Source of the DNA: Nitrosospira sp.
Lineage (GTDB): Bacteria > Pseudomonadota > Gammaproteobacteria > Burkholderiales > Nitrosomonadaceae
Direction: 5' to 3'
Assembly: GCA_026399575.1 (NCBI GenBank)
Contig: JAPLQS010000008.1
Span: forward strand, 1-41,930
DNA: 41,930 nucleotides
Every line of letters starts with the position of its first letter. Position 1 is the stretch's first letter. Under the pieces are notes generated by a model, which was not told the origin of the DNA, did not search any database, and was given only the letters and a program-made list of their open reading frames with translations. Made by a program: the position numbers and the translations under genes. Below are positions 7,368 to 19,171 of the stretch, piece after piece.

Positions 7368-9614
7368 TCAGGCGGGAACCAGCTTGGCATACTCCAGTGA
7401 CAGCCACTTTGTTCCGGCGTGACTGAATTTCACCTGGACACGCGCATCTGCACCCTGACTTTCGCAACTGACAATCACACCCGCACCAAACTTGGCGTGA
7501 GTTACATTCTGCCCCACGCGCCATTGCGCTGCTTCCGCATCCCGGACACTCGTGCTGTGATCCTGCATGCCGAATGCGGACTCCCGTATTGCCACGTTCG
7601 GCTCCCGGTTTCTGCTTTCTGTTGCCTGGTTCCGGTACCCTGCTCTCTGCACCGGCTGTAGCCATTTCAGCAGGTTATCCGGAATTTCCTGCAGGAAGCG
7701 CGATGGAACATTGTAGCGAGTCTGGCCATGCAGCATGCGGCTCTGGGCGAAACTCAAATACAACCGCCGCCGCGCACGGGTCAGGGCCACATACATCAGG
7801 CGCCGCTCTTCTTCCAGGCCACCCGCTTCGTTACGGCTGTTCTCGTGGGGAAACAGGCCTTCCTCCAGTCCGCTCAGGAATACAGTATGAAATTCCAGCC
7901 CTTTGGAAGAATGCACCGTCATCAATTGCAGTGCGTCCTGACCGCTGCCGGCCTGATGCTCGCCTGCTTCCAGCGAGGCATGGGCAAGAAATGCCGTGAG
8001 ACTGTCGTCTTCGGCTTCATGCACGAAGCTGGTGGCGGCATTGATTAATTCGTTCAGGTTCTCCAGCCGGTCAGCCCCTTCACGCTCGGCACGATAATGT
8101 GCCAGCAGTCCGCTATGCTCGAGCATATGTTCCACCACCTCCGGCAGCGGTAACCCTTCGCAGTCTTGGCGCAGCTTCTCGATCAGGGCAACAAAGCTCT
8201 CCATACCTTTCTTCGGTTTATCCGATCCCTTGCCCCTGCCAGGTGGCGCCTTGATCTCCGCATCCTGAATGAGGGTTGCCCCATCGCAACAATTCTGCCG
8301 CATCGCTGCCCATAACCCCCCTCCCTGGCGCTTGGCTTCATCTTGCAACTGTTCCAGGCTGCGCGCGCCAATGCCGCGCAATGGAAAATTGATCACCCGC
8401 AGCAACGCATTGTCATTGTCGGGGTTGGCAATCAGCCGCAGGTAAGCCAGTGCGTGCTTGATTTCCTGGCGTTCAAAGAAACGCATGCCGCCATATACCC
8501 GGTAAGCCAGTGCAGCATTGAACAGGGCATGTTCCAGTACCCGCGACTGGGCGTTGGAACGGTACAGCAAAGCCACTTGCGTGAGCGCCACTCCTTCGGT
8601 GCGCAGCGATTTCACCTCGTCGACGATGAACGCAGCCTCATCGAAATCGGTCGGTGCGTTATACACGCGCAGCGGTTCGCCATGACCTTCCGCAGTCCAC
8701 AGGTTTTTGCCGAGGCGTCCGCTATTGTTGCGTATCAGCGTGTTGGCGGCATCCAGTATGTTGCCGTGCGAGCGGTAGTTCTGTTCCAGCTTGATGATTT
8801 TCGTGATGCGGAAGTCACGCTCGAAATCCTTCATATTGCCGGTATTGGCACCGCGGAATGCATAAATGCTCTGGTCGTCATCGCCCACCACAAACACGGC
8901 GGCTCTGTCACCGGCCAGCAGTTTGAGCCATTTGTATTGCAACCGGCTGGTGTCCTGAAACTCGTCGACCAGAATATGGCTGAAGCGCGTGCAGTAGTGC
9001 TCGCGCAGAATCTCGTTGCGGATGAGCAATTCATAACTGCGCAGCAGCAGTTCGGCAAAATCCACCACGCCTTCCTTGTTGCACTGCTGCTCATAGACGG
9101 TGTAGAACTCGGTCATCTTGCGCGCGAAATCATCGTAGACTTCAACCTGCGATGCGCGCAGCCCTTCCTCTTTTGCATTATTGATGAACCACTGTACCTG
9201 GCGTGGCGGGAATTTTTCGTCGTCGGCACCGAGGCTCTTCAGGATACGCTTGATGATTGCCAATTGATCGGCAGAATCGAGAATCTGAAAGGCCTGCGGC
9301 AATCCGGCTTCCTGATGGTGGGCGCGCAGCATGCGGTTGCACAGACCATGAAAAGTGCCGACCCACATGCCACGGGTATTGATCGGCAGCATCGCGGAAA
9401 TGCGGATGAGCATTTCCTTGGCCGCCTTGTTGGTGAAGGTGACGGCGAGGATGCCGTGCGGACTGACTTGGCTGGACTGGATTAAATGTGCAATGCGGGT
9501 GGTGAGCACCCTGGTTTTGCCGCTGCCCGCACCTGCCAGAACCAAGGCTGACTGGTGCGGCAGGGTGACTGCTTCGAGTTGTTCGGGATTGAGGCCGGAA
9601 AGTAGGGAAGACAT
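7368..9614 (-). CDS. uvrD: DNA helicase II (UvrD/PcrA superfamily 1)
   Basis: UvrD is a 3'-5' DNA helicase of nucleotide-excision and mismatch repair. The 748-aa protein has the Q motif LNPEQLEAV, Walker A AGAGSGKT (27-34), motif Ia TFTNKAAKEM, Walker B DEFQD (217-221), motif III GDDDQSIYAFRGA, motif IV EQNYRS and motifs V/VI with TVHSSKGLEF and VALTRARRRLYL. The C-terminus ends in a UvrD-type Tudor-like domain (VGQNVTHAKFGAGVIV). Two oddities: a basic, proline/glycine-rich stretch APPGRGKGSDKPKKG inside the 2B region, and a linker before the Tudor-like domain (NQATESRNREPNVAIRES) whose DNA resembles the short repeats found in murE and murF. No good Shine-Dalgarno precedes the ATG. Confidence 0.96.
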   Translation of the reverse strand: MSSLLSGLNPEQLEAVTLPHQSALVLAGAGSGKTRVLTTRIAHLIQSSQVSPHGILAVTFTNKAAKEMLIRISAMLPINTRGMWVGTFHGLCNRMLRAHHQEAGLPQAFQILDSADQLAIIKRILKSLGADDEKFPPRQVQWFINNAKEEGLRASQVEVYDDFARKMTEFYTVYEQQCNKEGVVDFAELLLRSYELLIRNEILREHYCTRFSHILVDEFQDTSRLQYKWLKLLAGDRAAVFVVGDDDQSIYAFRGANTGNMKDFERDFRITKIIKLEQNYRSHGNILDAANTLIRNNSGRLGKNLWTAEGHGEPLRVYNAPTDFDEAAFIVDEVKSLRTEGVALTQVALLYRSNAQSRVLEHALFNAALAYRVYGGMRFFERQEIKHALAYLRLIANPDNDNALLRVINFPLRGIGARSLEQLQDEAKRQGGGLWAAMRQNCCDGATLIQDAEIKAPPGRGKGSDKPKKGMESFVALIEKLRQDCEGLPLPEVVEHMLEHSGLLAHYRAEREGADRLENLNELINAATSFVHEAEDDSLTAFLAHASLEAGEHQAGSGQDALQLMTVHSSKGLEFHTVFLSGLEEGLFPHENSRNEAGGLEEERRLMYVALTRARRRLYLSFAQSRMLHGQTRYNVPSRFLQEIPDNLLKWLQPVQRAGYRNQATESRNREPNVAIRESAFGMQDHSTSVRDAEAAQWRVGQNVTHAKFGAGVIVSCESQGADARVQVKFSHAGTKWLSLEYAKLVPA

Positions 9615-9728
9615 AGGGAGAAGGCTGTTTCCGGGGAAAATTCAAAGCCGGAATTATACAGCCTTCACCAAACTACGCAGAGAACAGAGTATGCAAGGAT
9701 GTCCGCGCCAATAAGATGGGCGTGACTG

Positions 9729-10598
9729 CTACTTCTTGCTTTTCGCCACCAGATCCAGAATCAGTGGCGTCAATATCAGTTCGATGGCCAGTCCCATTCT
9801 TCCGCCGGGCACAACAATGGTGTTTGGCCGCGACATGAAGGAGTCATGAATCATGGCAAGCAGGTAGGGAAAATCCATGCTCTTGGGATCACGGAAGCGG
9901 ATCACGACAAAACTTTCGTCCAGCGCCGGGATTTCACGCGCGATGAAGGGATTGGACGTATCCACCGTCGGCACTCGCTGGAAATTGACGTGGGTGCGGG
10001 AGAATTGTGGGGTAATGTAATGCACATAATCGTGCATGCGCCGCAGGATGGTATGTGTCACGGCTTCTGCCGAATAACCACGCGCACTCGTATCGCGGCG
10101 GATTTTCTGGATCCATTCCAGGTTGACAATGGGCACTACGCCGACCAGCAAATCTACGTATTTGGCTACATCCGCGGTGTCGCTCTTGACCCCGCCGTGC
10201 AGGCCTTCGTAAAACAGCAGATCGGAACCGGGTGCAAGCGGCGACCACGGGGTGAAGGTGCCGGCTTTCTGTTTGTGCGGCGCCGCTTCTTCGTCATTGT
10301 GCAGATACAAACGAGTTTTGCCCTTGCCGCTCTTGCCATATTCCTTGAACAGCGCTTCCAGTTTGTCGAATTCGTTGGCCTCGGGACCGAAATGGCTGAT
10401 GGGACGGCCACCGTCTTTTTCCGATTCGGCCACGGCTTTTTTCATTGCATCGCGGTCGTAGCGATGAAAGCTGTCACCTTCCACCACCACGGCGGTCAGT
10501 TTTTCACGGCGGAAAATATGCTCGAAACTGTTCTTGACCGTCGATGTGCCCGCTCCGGATGATCCGGTGACGGCGATAACAGGGTGTTTTTGTGACAT
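9729..10598 (-). CDS. prk: Phosphoribulokinase, class I (Calvin cycle)
   Basis: Prk phosphorylates ribulose-5-phosphate to the RuBisCO substrate ribulose-1,5-bisphosphate. The 289-aa protein begins MSQKHPVIAVTGSSGAGTST, with the P-loop at 12-20. Further matches to the proteobacterial octameric form are VVEGDSFHRYDR, the ISHFGPEAN substrate region, FYEGLHGG and VVPGGRMGLAIELILTPLI near the C-terminus. The ATG at 10598 was chosen for the strong AGGAGA 9 bases upstream; an in-frame start 21 bp earlier would include that site. No other cbb gene is adjacent, so it is scattered from RuBisCO. It shows that the organism can probably fix CO2. Confidence 0.96.
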   Translation of the reverse strand: MSQKHPVIAVTGSSGAGTSTVKNSFEHIFRREKLTAVVVEGDSFHRYDRDAMKKAVAESEKDGGRPISHFGPEANEFDKLEALFKEYGKSGKGKTRLYLHNDEEAAPHKQKAGTFTPWSPLAPGSDLLFYEGLHGGVKSDTADVAKYVDLLVGVVPIVNLEWIQKIRRDTSARGYSAEAVTHTILRRMHDYVHYITPQFSRTHVNFQRVPTVDTSNPFIAREIPALDESFVVIRFRDPKSMDFPYLLAMIHDSFMSRPNTIVVPGGRMGLAIELILTPLILDLVAKSKK

Positions 10599-13683
<3,085 letters not shown>

Positions 13684-13720
13684 GCTGAAATGGATCTAAT
13701 GACAGTGGCAGGAAATAATC

Positions 13721-14239
13721 ATGCAATTTAAATCATATCGTCTCCTCACCATCGGTACTTTGATTCTGCTGCTATCCGCCTGTGGCTTCCAGTTGCGTGG
13801 GTACGGGCTGCCACCGACCGTATTTTCGTTTGCTTCGCTTCATATTCCGGACCCGGAAGACTACCCTATTACTGCCGACATCAAACGCACTATCCATGCT
13901 GGCGGGAGCACGCGTGTCGTTGATGAGGCGAAGGGTGCGGAAGCCACGCTGCAAATCCTCAAGCAAACGAATGAGAAGAGTATTCTGTCGCTATCCGGGG
14001 AAGGCAGGGTGCGCGAATTTCTGTTGCGCTATCTGGTTTCTTACCGTCTCATCGATCCCAATGGGATAGAACTGGTTCCCGCCACCGAGATTGTCCGGGA
14101 ACGCGTTTTGCCTTTCACAGATGAGCAGGTGGTGGCGAAAGAAGCAGAGGAGGCGCTGCTCGTCAAGGAGATGCAAGCCGAGATCGTCAGGCAGATATTG
14201 CGGCGACTGGCGACAGTGGGGGCTGAAGGAAAACCCTGA
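13721..14239 (+). CDS. lptE: LPS-assembly lipoprotein LptE
   Basis: LptE plugs the LptD barrel and helps place lipopolysaccharide in the outer membrane. The 172-aa protein has a lipoprotein signal with lipobox LLSAC (modified Cys at residue 21), followed by GFQLRGYG, the hallmark start of mature LptE. The rest includes VVDEAKGAEATLQIL and a long charged C-terminal helix. AGGAAAT lies about 8 bases before the ATG. It is 37 bp after leuS and ahead of holA, the conserved order, so leuS-lptE-holA is probably one transcript. Some LptE homologues are called LptE/RlpB. Confidence 0.93.
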   Translation: MQFKSYRLLTIGTLILLLSACGFQLRGYGLPPTVFSFASLHIPDPEDYPITADIKRTIHAGGSTRVVDEAKGAEATLQILKQTNEKSILSLSGEGRVREFLLRYLVSYRLIDPNGIELVPATEIVRERVLPFTDEQVVAKEAEEALLVKEMQAEIVRQILRRLATVGAEGKP

Positions 14240-14369
14240 TCATGCAGGATGCGGGGAGCAATAGGATAGCCGGTGTCTGAAACCGCAATGACATGGTTAT
14301 TTCGGTATTCCTGGAATCGGAGCCCCCCGTTTAATTTTTCCACCTTGTCTGCGATAGATCTTCACTCTT

Positions 14370-15380
14370 ATGCGCATCAACCCTGATCAGCTTTCCCAGC
14401 ATCTGCAAAAGCAGCTCGCCCCACTCTACACGGTGTTTGGCGATGAACCGCTGCTGGCGATCGAGGCTGCCGACCTGATCCGCGCCCAGGCACGTCAGAC
14501 AGGCTATGTCGAACGCGAAATCTTCACCATAGACCACCATTTCAACTGGCAGGAGCTGCAGCAAAGCAGCAACAGCCTGTCGTTGTTTGGCGAACGACGG
14601 TTGATGGATATGCGCATCCCCTCCGGTAAACCCGGAAACCAGGGCAGTGCGGCGATCGAGGAGTATTGCCGTGCGCTGCCGCCCGATACCGTCACGCTCA
14701 TCACCTTGCCCAAGATCGACAAACAGGGTCAGGCGGCAAAGTGGTTCAAGGCGCTTGAAAGTACGGGAGCAATGGTTCCGGTCTCCCCGGTCGAGCGCAC
14801 GCGCCTGCCTGCGTGGATCGGCCAGCGCCTCGGGATGCAGCAACAGAAAGCCGATCCTGAAACTCTGCAGTTTCTGGCCGACAAAGTGGAGGGCAACCTG
14901 CTCGCGGCCCATCAGGAAGTACAGAAACTCGCGCTGCTTTATCCGCAAGGCATGCTGTCTTTCGACCAAGTGAAAGACGCGGTGCTGGATGTGGCGCGCT
15001 ATGATGTTTTCAAATTGTCGGATGCGTTGATGACGGCGGATACCGCCCGTTACACCCGCATCCTGGAAGGCTTGCGGGGTGAGGGCGCAGCATTGCCGTT
15101 TATTCTCTCCATTCTGGCAGGGCAGATTCGCGCGCTGATCATCATCCGCAAGGGGCTGGATTCCGGCAGGCCGCTGATGCAACTGATGAACGAAGCCAGG
15201 GTCTGGGGAGACAAACAGAAAGCAACGGAGCATGCGGCCAGATCAATCGGCCTCAAGCCGCTGGTGCGAGCCTTGCTGCATGCCGCGAAAATAGACAGGA
15301 TCAGCAAAGGCGTCGCCCAAGGCGATGCCTGGGACGAATTGCTGCAACTGGGATTGCGTTTCGCAGTCAGCAAGCGCTAG
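14370..15380 (+). CDS. holA: DNA polymerase III subunit delta
   Basis: The delta subunit opens the beta sliding clamp within the clamp-loader complex. The 336-aa product begins [35 protein letters not shown]; the [10 protein letters not shown] stretch is the recognisable family feature. It also has [21 protein letters not shown] and [24 protein letters not shown]. Length is typical (about 340 aa). A gap of 130 bp follows lptE. The ribosome-binding site is weak. Delta lacks the ATPase motifs of the other loader subunits, and none are visible here. Confidence 0.95.
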   Translation: MRINPDQLSQHLQKQLAPLYTVFGDEPLLAIEAADLIRAQARQTGYVEREIFTIDHHFNWQELQQSSNSLSLFGERRLMDMRIPSGKPGNQGSAAIEEYCRALPPDTVTLITLPKIDKQGQAAKWFKALESTGAMVPVSPVERTRLPAWIGQRLGMQQQKADPETLQFLADKVEGNLLAAHQEVQKLALLYPQGMLSFDQVKDAVLDVARYDVFKLSDALMTADTARYTRILEGLRGEGAALPFILSILAGQIRALIIIRKGLDSGRPLMQLMNEARVWGDKQKATEHAARSIGLKPLVRALLHAAKIDRISKGVAQGDAWDELLQLGLRFAVSKR

Positions 15381-15468
15381 TAAGTGCCGGCTCAGCTGTA
15401 TCCACAACCGCCCATCAGCGTTAAAATCCGCATATTCACCAATTCATCAGGTACCTGGAGCTTGTGGT

Positions 15469-16734
15469 ATGGACATCATAGACATCAAAGCCTATATGCA
15501 ATCGGTCGGGCGCGAAGCCCGTGCCGCATCGCGCTTGATGGCCAAAGCCGAGACTGCCGCCAAAAACCGTGCACTCACCGCGATGGCCGCAGCCATCAAG
15601 CGCGACGAACAGAAACTGCTGGCCGCCAACGCGCTGGATTTGCAAGGGGCTAAAGCCCAGGGGCTGGATGCGGCCTTGCTGGACCGTCTGACGCTCACCT
15701 CCAAAGGGGTTGCCAGCATGGCGGAAGGTTTGCTGCAAATTGCCGCGCTGGCTGATCCGATCGGCGAAATCAGCGATCTGAATTACCGCCCTTCCGGCAT
15801 CCAGGTCGGGAAAATGCGCGTGCCGCTGGGCGTGGTCGGCATCATTTACGAAGCGCGTCCCAATGTCACCGCGGATGCCGCCGGATTGTGCCTCAAGGCC
15901 GGGAATGCGGCAATCCTGCGCGGCGGATCGGAAGCGATTCATTGCAACCAGGCGATTGCCGCTTGCGTGAAGGAAGGATTAAAAGCAGCCGGTTTGCCGG
16001 AGACTGCGGTGCAGGTGATCGAGACTACCGACCGTGCCGCCGTGGGTGAACTCATCACCATGAAACAATTCGTCGACGTGATCGTGCCGCGCGGCGGCAA
16101 GGGGCTGATCGAGCGCATTGCCAACGAGGCGCGCATCCCGGTGATCAAACATCTGGATGGCGTATGTCATGTCTATATCGATGCTGGCGCCGACCTGGAT
16201 AAGGCCATTCGGGTTGCCGACAACGCCAAGACGCAGCGCTACGGCACCTGCAACACCATGGAAACTCTGCTGGTGCATCAGGATATTGCCAGGGAAGTGC
16301 TGCCGCCGCTGTGCAAAATCTACCTCGACAAAGGGGTGGAGCTGCGCGGTGATGCAGCCTCCCGCGCGATCATCGAACAAATGAAGGCAGCCACGGAAGA
16401 TGACTGGTATACCGAATATCTCGCGCCGATTCTGAGTGTGCGGGTGGTGAGCGGATTGGAGCAGGCCATCGAGCACATTGCCGTTTACGGTTCGCAGCAT
16501 ACCGATGCCATTATCACCGAGGACTACACTCGCGCCCGCCGTTTTCTGCGGGAAGTGGATTCGAGTTCAGTGATGGTCAACGCCTCCACACGCTTCGCCG
16601 ACGGCTTCGAGTACGGTCTCGGCGCGGAAATCGGCATCTCCACCGACAAAATTCACGCGCGCGGCCCGGTGGGGCTGGAAGGGTTGACCAGCCAGAAATT
16701 CATCGTGCTGGGCGACGGACAGATACGGCAATAA
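15469..16734 (+). CDS. proA: Glutamate-5-semialdehyde dehydrogenase (gamma-glutamyl phosphate reductase)
   Basis: ProA reduces gamma-glutamyl phosphate with NADPH to glutamate semialdehyde, the second step of proline synthesis. The 421-aa protein starts [19 protein letters not shown]. It has [19 protein letters not shown], the cofactor region [14 protein letters not shown], and the active-site cysteine C261 in [15 protein letters not shown]. Length is normal. The ATG at 15469 was chosen because it follows a TGGAG site and matches the family N-terminus; the frame is open into holA, which is spurious. proB is not adjacent. It is followed after 52 bp by lpdA with a hairpin between them. Confidence 0.97.
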   Translation: MDIIDIKAYMQSVGREARAASRLMAKAETAAKNRALTAMAAAIKRDEQKLLAANALDLQGAKAQGLDAALLDRLTLTSKGVASMAEGLLQIAALADPIGEISDLNYRPSGIQVGKMRVPLGVVGIIYEARPNVTADAAGLCLKAGNAAILRGGSEAIHCNQAIAACVKEGLKAAGLPETAVQVIETTDRAAVGELITMKQFVDVIVPRGGKGLIERIANEARIPVIKHLDGVCHVYIDAGADLDKAIRVADNAKTQRYGTCNTMETLLVHQDIAREVLPPLCKIYLDKGVELRGDAASRAIIEQMKAATEDDWYTEYLAPILSVRVVSGLEQAIEHIAVYGSQHTDAIITEDYTRARRFLREVDSSSVMVNASTRFADGFEYGLGAEIGISTDKIHARGPVGLEGLTSQKFIVLGDGQIRQ

Positions 16735-16738
16735 ACCA

Positions 16739-16774
16739 TTGCGGAAATCGGGGCGGATTCGATCCGTTCCGCAA
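16739..16774 (+). other. Bulged hairpin between proA and lpdA
   Basis: The right arm ATCCGTTCCGCAA (16762-16774) is complementary to TTGCGGAA (16739-16746) plus CGGAT (16754-16758). This gives a 13-bp stem with a 7-base bulge on the left and a TCG loop. It begins 4 bases after the proA stop and ends 12 bases before the lpdA ATG. No U-tract follows, so it is more likely an mRNA-stabilising or translation-modulating structure than a terminator. Confidence 0.5.
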
Positions 16775-16786
16775 CATGAGATTGTG

Positions 16787-18532
16787 ATGACTCAACTTAT
16801 CGAAATCAAAGTCCCCGACGTTGGCGATTTCAAGGATATTCCCGTCATCGAGCTGCTGGTGAAGCCCGGCGATACGGTAGCGAAGGAAACACCGCTCATC
16901 ACGCTGGAGACCGACAAGGCGACGGTGGAGATCCCTGCGCCACAAGCCGGGGTGGTGAAGGAAATCAAGGTCAAGGTGGGTGACAAGGTCTCGGAAGGGT
17001 CGTCCATTCTGATATTGGAAGCGGCGGATGCGGAGACGGGTTCTGCAATCCCTGTAGAGATCCCGCCAATTGTGCTCGATTCGCCCCTCGCTGCCGCCAG
17101 CATTGCTGCTCCGGTTACGCGCGGAGAGATTCACGCCGATGTGGTGGTGCTGGGTGCGGGGCCGGGCGGCTACACGGCCGCATTCCGCGCCGCCGATCTC
17201 GGCAAGAAAGTGGTGTTGATCGAACGTTACCCAGTGCTCGGTGGCGTATGTCTCAATGTCGGCTGCATCCCCTCCAAGGCGTTGCTGCATGTGGCGAAAG
17301 TCATCACCGAAGCGGAGGAGAGCGCACATCAGGGTGTTGCTTTCGGCCAGCCCGCGATAGACATCGACAAGCTGCGGGCGTGGAAAGAATCCGTTATCGG
17401 CAAGCTCACCAAGGGTCTGTCGGCGCTGGCGAAGCAGCGCAAGGTGGAAGTGGTGCATGGCACAGGTAAATTCACTTCGTCCCACATGATCAGCGTGGAA
17501 ACAGCCACTGGTGCAAAGACCGTATCGTTCGAACATTGCATCATCGCTGCCGGCTCCAGCGTGGCGCGCATTCCCGGTTTTCCCTACGATGATCCGCGCC
17601 TGATGGATTCGACCGGTGCATTGCAACTGGCAGACATTCCCAAACGCATGTTGATCATCGGCGGCGGCATCATCGGTCTGGAAATGGCGACGGTTTATGC
17701 TGCGCTGGGTTGCAAAGTCAGCGTAGTGGAATTGATGGAGCAATTGATCCCCGGCGCGGATGCAGATCTCGTCAAGCCATTGCAGCGGCGCATACAGAAA
17801 CGCTACGAAGCGATCTATCTCAAAACCAGAGTCACCCAGATTGAGTCGCAGGAAAGCGGACTCAAGGTTACCTTCGCGGGAGAGAAATCTCCCGAACCAC
17901 AGATTTACGACCGCGTGCTGCTGGCAGTGGGGCGCCGTCCCAATGGTCTCACTATTGGCGCCGAAAATGCCGGTGTCAATGTGGACGAGCGCGGTTTCAT
18001 TCCGGTGGACAAACAATTGTGCACCAATGTGCCGCACATTTTTGGCATTGGCGACATCGTCGGCGAACCCATGCTGGCGCACAAGGCCACGCATGAAGGC
18101 AAGCTTGCCGCAGAAATCATCGCAGGACACAAAGCAGCATTCGATGCGCGCACCATTCCCTCGGTGGCCTACACCGATCCGGAAATTGCCTGGATGGGTT
18201 TGACCGAAACCGAAGCCGCGAAACAAGGAATCGATTACGAAAGAGCCAGCTTCCCCTGGGCGGCCAGTGGCCGCGCGATTGCGATGGGGCGCGAGGAGGG
18301 CATGACCAAGCTGCTGCTGGATAAAAACACCCGGCGCATTCTCGGTGCAGGCATGGTCGGCGTCAATGCCGGCGAACTGATCGCCGAGACCGTGCTGGCG
18401 CTGGAAATGGGCGCGGACATGGAAGACCTCGGCCTCACCATTCATCCACACCCGACCTTGTCGGAAACTATTTTCTTTGCTGCTGAAATCGCGGAAGGAA
18501 CAATCACTGATCTTTACATGCCAAAGAGATAA
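16787..18532 (+). CDS. lpdA: Dihydrolipoyl dehydrogenase with N-terminal lipoyl domain
   Basis: E3 re-oxidises the lipoyl groups of 2-oxoacid dehydrogenase complexes, passing electrons through FAD and a disulfide to NAD. The 581-aa protein has an extra lipoyl domain (about 1-85) with the lipoylation site ETDKATVEIP (K44). A short linker leads to an FAD domain with VVVLGAGPGGYTAAFRA. The redox cysteines are C155 and C160 in GGVCLNVGCIPSK, the NAD site is IIGGGIIGLEMATVYA, and the C-terminal His-Glu pair is in HPHPTLSE. The fused type usually lies with aceE-aceF; here it follows proA instead. The ATG at 16787 was chosen because the lipoyl domain starts there. Confidence 0.96.
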   Translation: MTQLIEIKVPDVGDFKDIPVIELLVKPGDTVAKETPLITLETDKATVEIPAPQAGVVKEIKVKVGDKVSEGSSILILEAADAETGSAIPVEIPPIVLDSPLAAASIAAPVTRGEIHADVVVLGAGPGGYTAAFRAADLGKKVVLIERYPVLGGVCLNVGCIPSKALLHVAKVITEAEESAHQGVAFGQPAIDIDKLRAWKESVIGKLTKGLSALAKQRKVEVVHGTGKFTSSHMISVETATGAKTVSFEHCIIAAGSSVARIPGFPYDDPRLMDSTGALQLADIPKRMLIIGGGIIGLEMATVYAALGCKVSVVELMEQLIPGADADLVKPLQRRIQKRYEAIYLKTRVTQIESQESGLKVTFAGEKSPEPQIYDRVLLAVGRRPNGLTIGAENAGVNVDERGFIPVDKQLCTNVPHIFGIGDIVGEPMLAHKATHEGKLAAEIIAGHKAAFDARTIPSVAYTDPEIAWMGLTETEAAKQGIDYERASFPWAASGRAIAMGREEGMTKLLLDKNTRRILGAGMVGVNAGELIAETVLALEMGADMEDLGLTIHPHPTLSETIFFAAEIAEGTITDLYMPKR

Positions 18533-18612
18533 TCTGACAGTACGGCGCACGGTCGCCGCGACAGATTCACGCTACAATTCCGTGCCCTTCATTCTCGCTG
18601 CCACCCATCACC

Positions 18613-19164
18613 TTGGAAGCTTTCCTTACCTCCACCCTGCTGGTTGCCATCGCTGAAATCGGCGACAAGACCCAGTTGCTGTCGTTTGTGCTGGCTGCCA
18701 AACTGCGGCGGCCGTATCCCATCATGGCGGGCATCTTCGTCGCTACCCTGCTCAACCATGCACTGGCGGCCTCGGTCGGCACGTGGCTGGCAAGCCTGAT
18801 TTCTGCACAAGCTCTCAATTGGATCGTGGGCTTGTCATTCATCGGTTTTGGTCTGTGGGCGCTGAAGCCGGACAAGCTGGATGGTGACCCGCGCATACTC
18901 GGTGCCGGAGTGTTCGTCACGACGCTGATTGCATTTTTCATGGCGGAGATGGGAGACAAGACCCAGTTTGCCACCGTGGCACTCGCGGCACATTATGATG
19001 CGCTGACGCTGGTAGTGTTGGGAACCACGCTCGGCATGATGCTTGCCAACGCGCCTGCAGTCTGGATCGGCGAGGCGCTCGCGCACCGCATCAACATGCA
19101 GTGGGTGCGCTGGTTTGCAGCAGTTTCGTTCGTGTTGATGGGATGCTGGACGCTGCTCGGTTAG
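18613..19164 (+). CDS. GDT1/TMEM165 family cation transporter
   Basis: A 183-aa membrane protein with two copies of the family signature: AEIGDKTQ (about residues 14-21) and AEMGDKTQ (about 114-121), the acidic E-x-G-D-K-T motifs that line the ion path. About six membrane helices are predicted in two inverted halves. Characterised bacterial members export manganese; yeast Gdt1 and human TMEM165 move calcium and manganese. Manganese efflux is therefore the best guess. The start is a TTG at 18613, giving the typical N-terminus MEAFLTSTLLVAIAEIGDKTQ. No manganese riboswitch is visible upstream. It is convergent with the methyltransferase gene, 7 bp apart. Confidence 0.88.
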   Translation: MEAFLTSTLLVAIAEIGDKTQLLSFVLAAKLRRPYPIMAGIFVATLLNHALAASVGTWLASLISAQALNWIVGLSFIGFGLWALKPDKLDGDPRILGAGVFVTTLIAFFMAEMGDKTQFATVALAAHYDALTLVVLGTTLGMMLANAPAVWIGEALAHRINMQWVRWFAAVSFVLMGCWTLLG

Positions 19165-19171
19165 TTCCGTA

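Noticed and set aside
8343-9485. 380-codon open frame on the plus strand opposite uvrD
   Set aside because: Shadow frame: the minus strand encodes complete helicase motifs over the same bases, and no ribosome-binding site or known domain supports the plus frame.
14331-15233. 300-codon open frame on the minus strand opposite holA
   Set aside because: Antisense shadow of a recognisable DNA polymerase III delta gene.
16700-18550. 616-codon open frame on the minus strand opposite lpdA
   Set aside because: It is the antisense shadow of a GC-rich gene; the plus-strand protein has every dihydrolipoyl dehydrogenase motif and the antisense product has no recognisable domain.
18533-18612. Manganese (yybP-ykoY) riboswitch before the GDT1 transporter
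   Set aside because: The gap is only 80 bp and lacks the conserved loop sequences; only a short GC hairpin (CGGCG/CGCCG, 18543-18558) is there.
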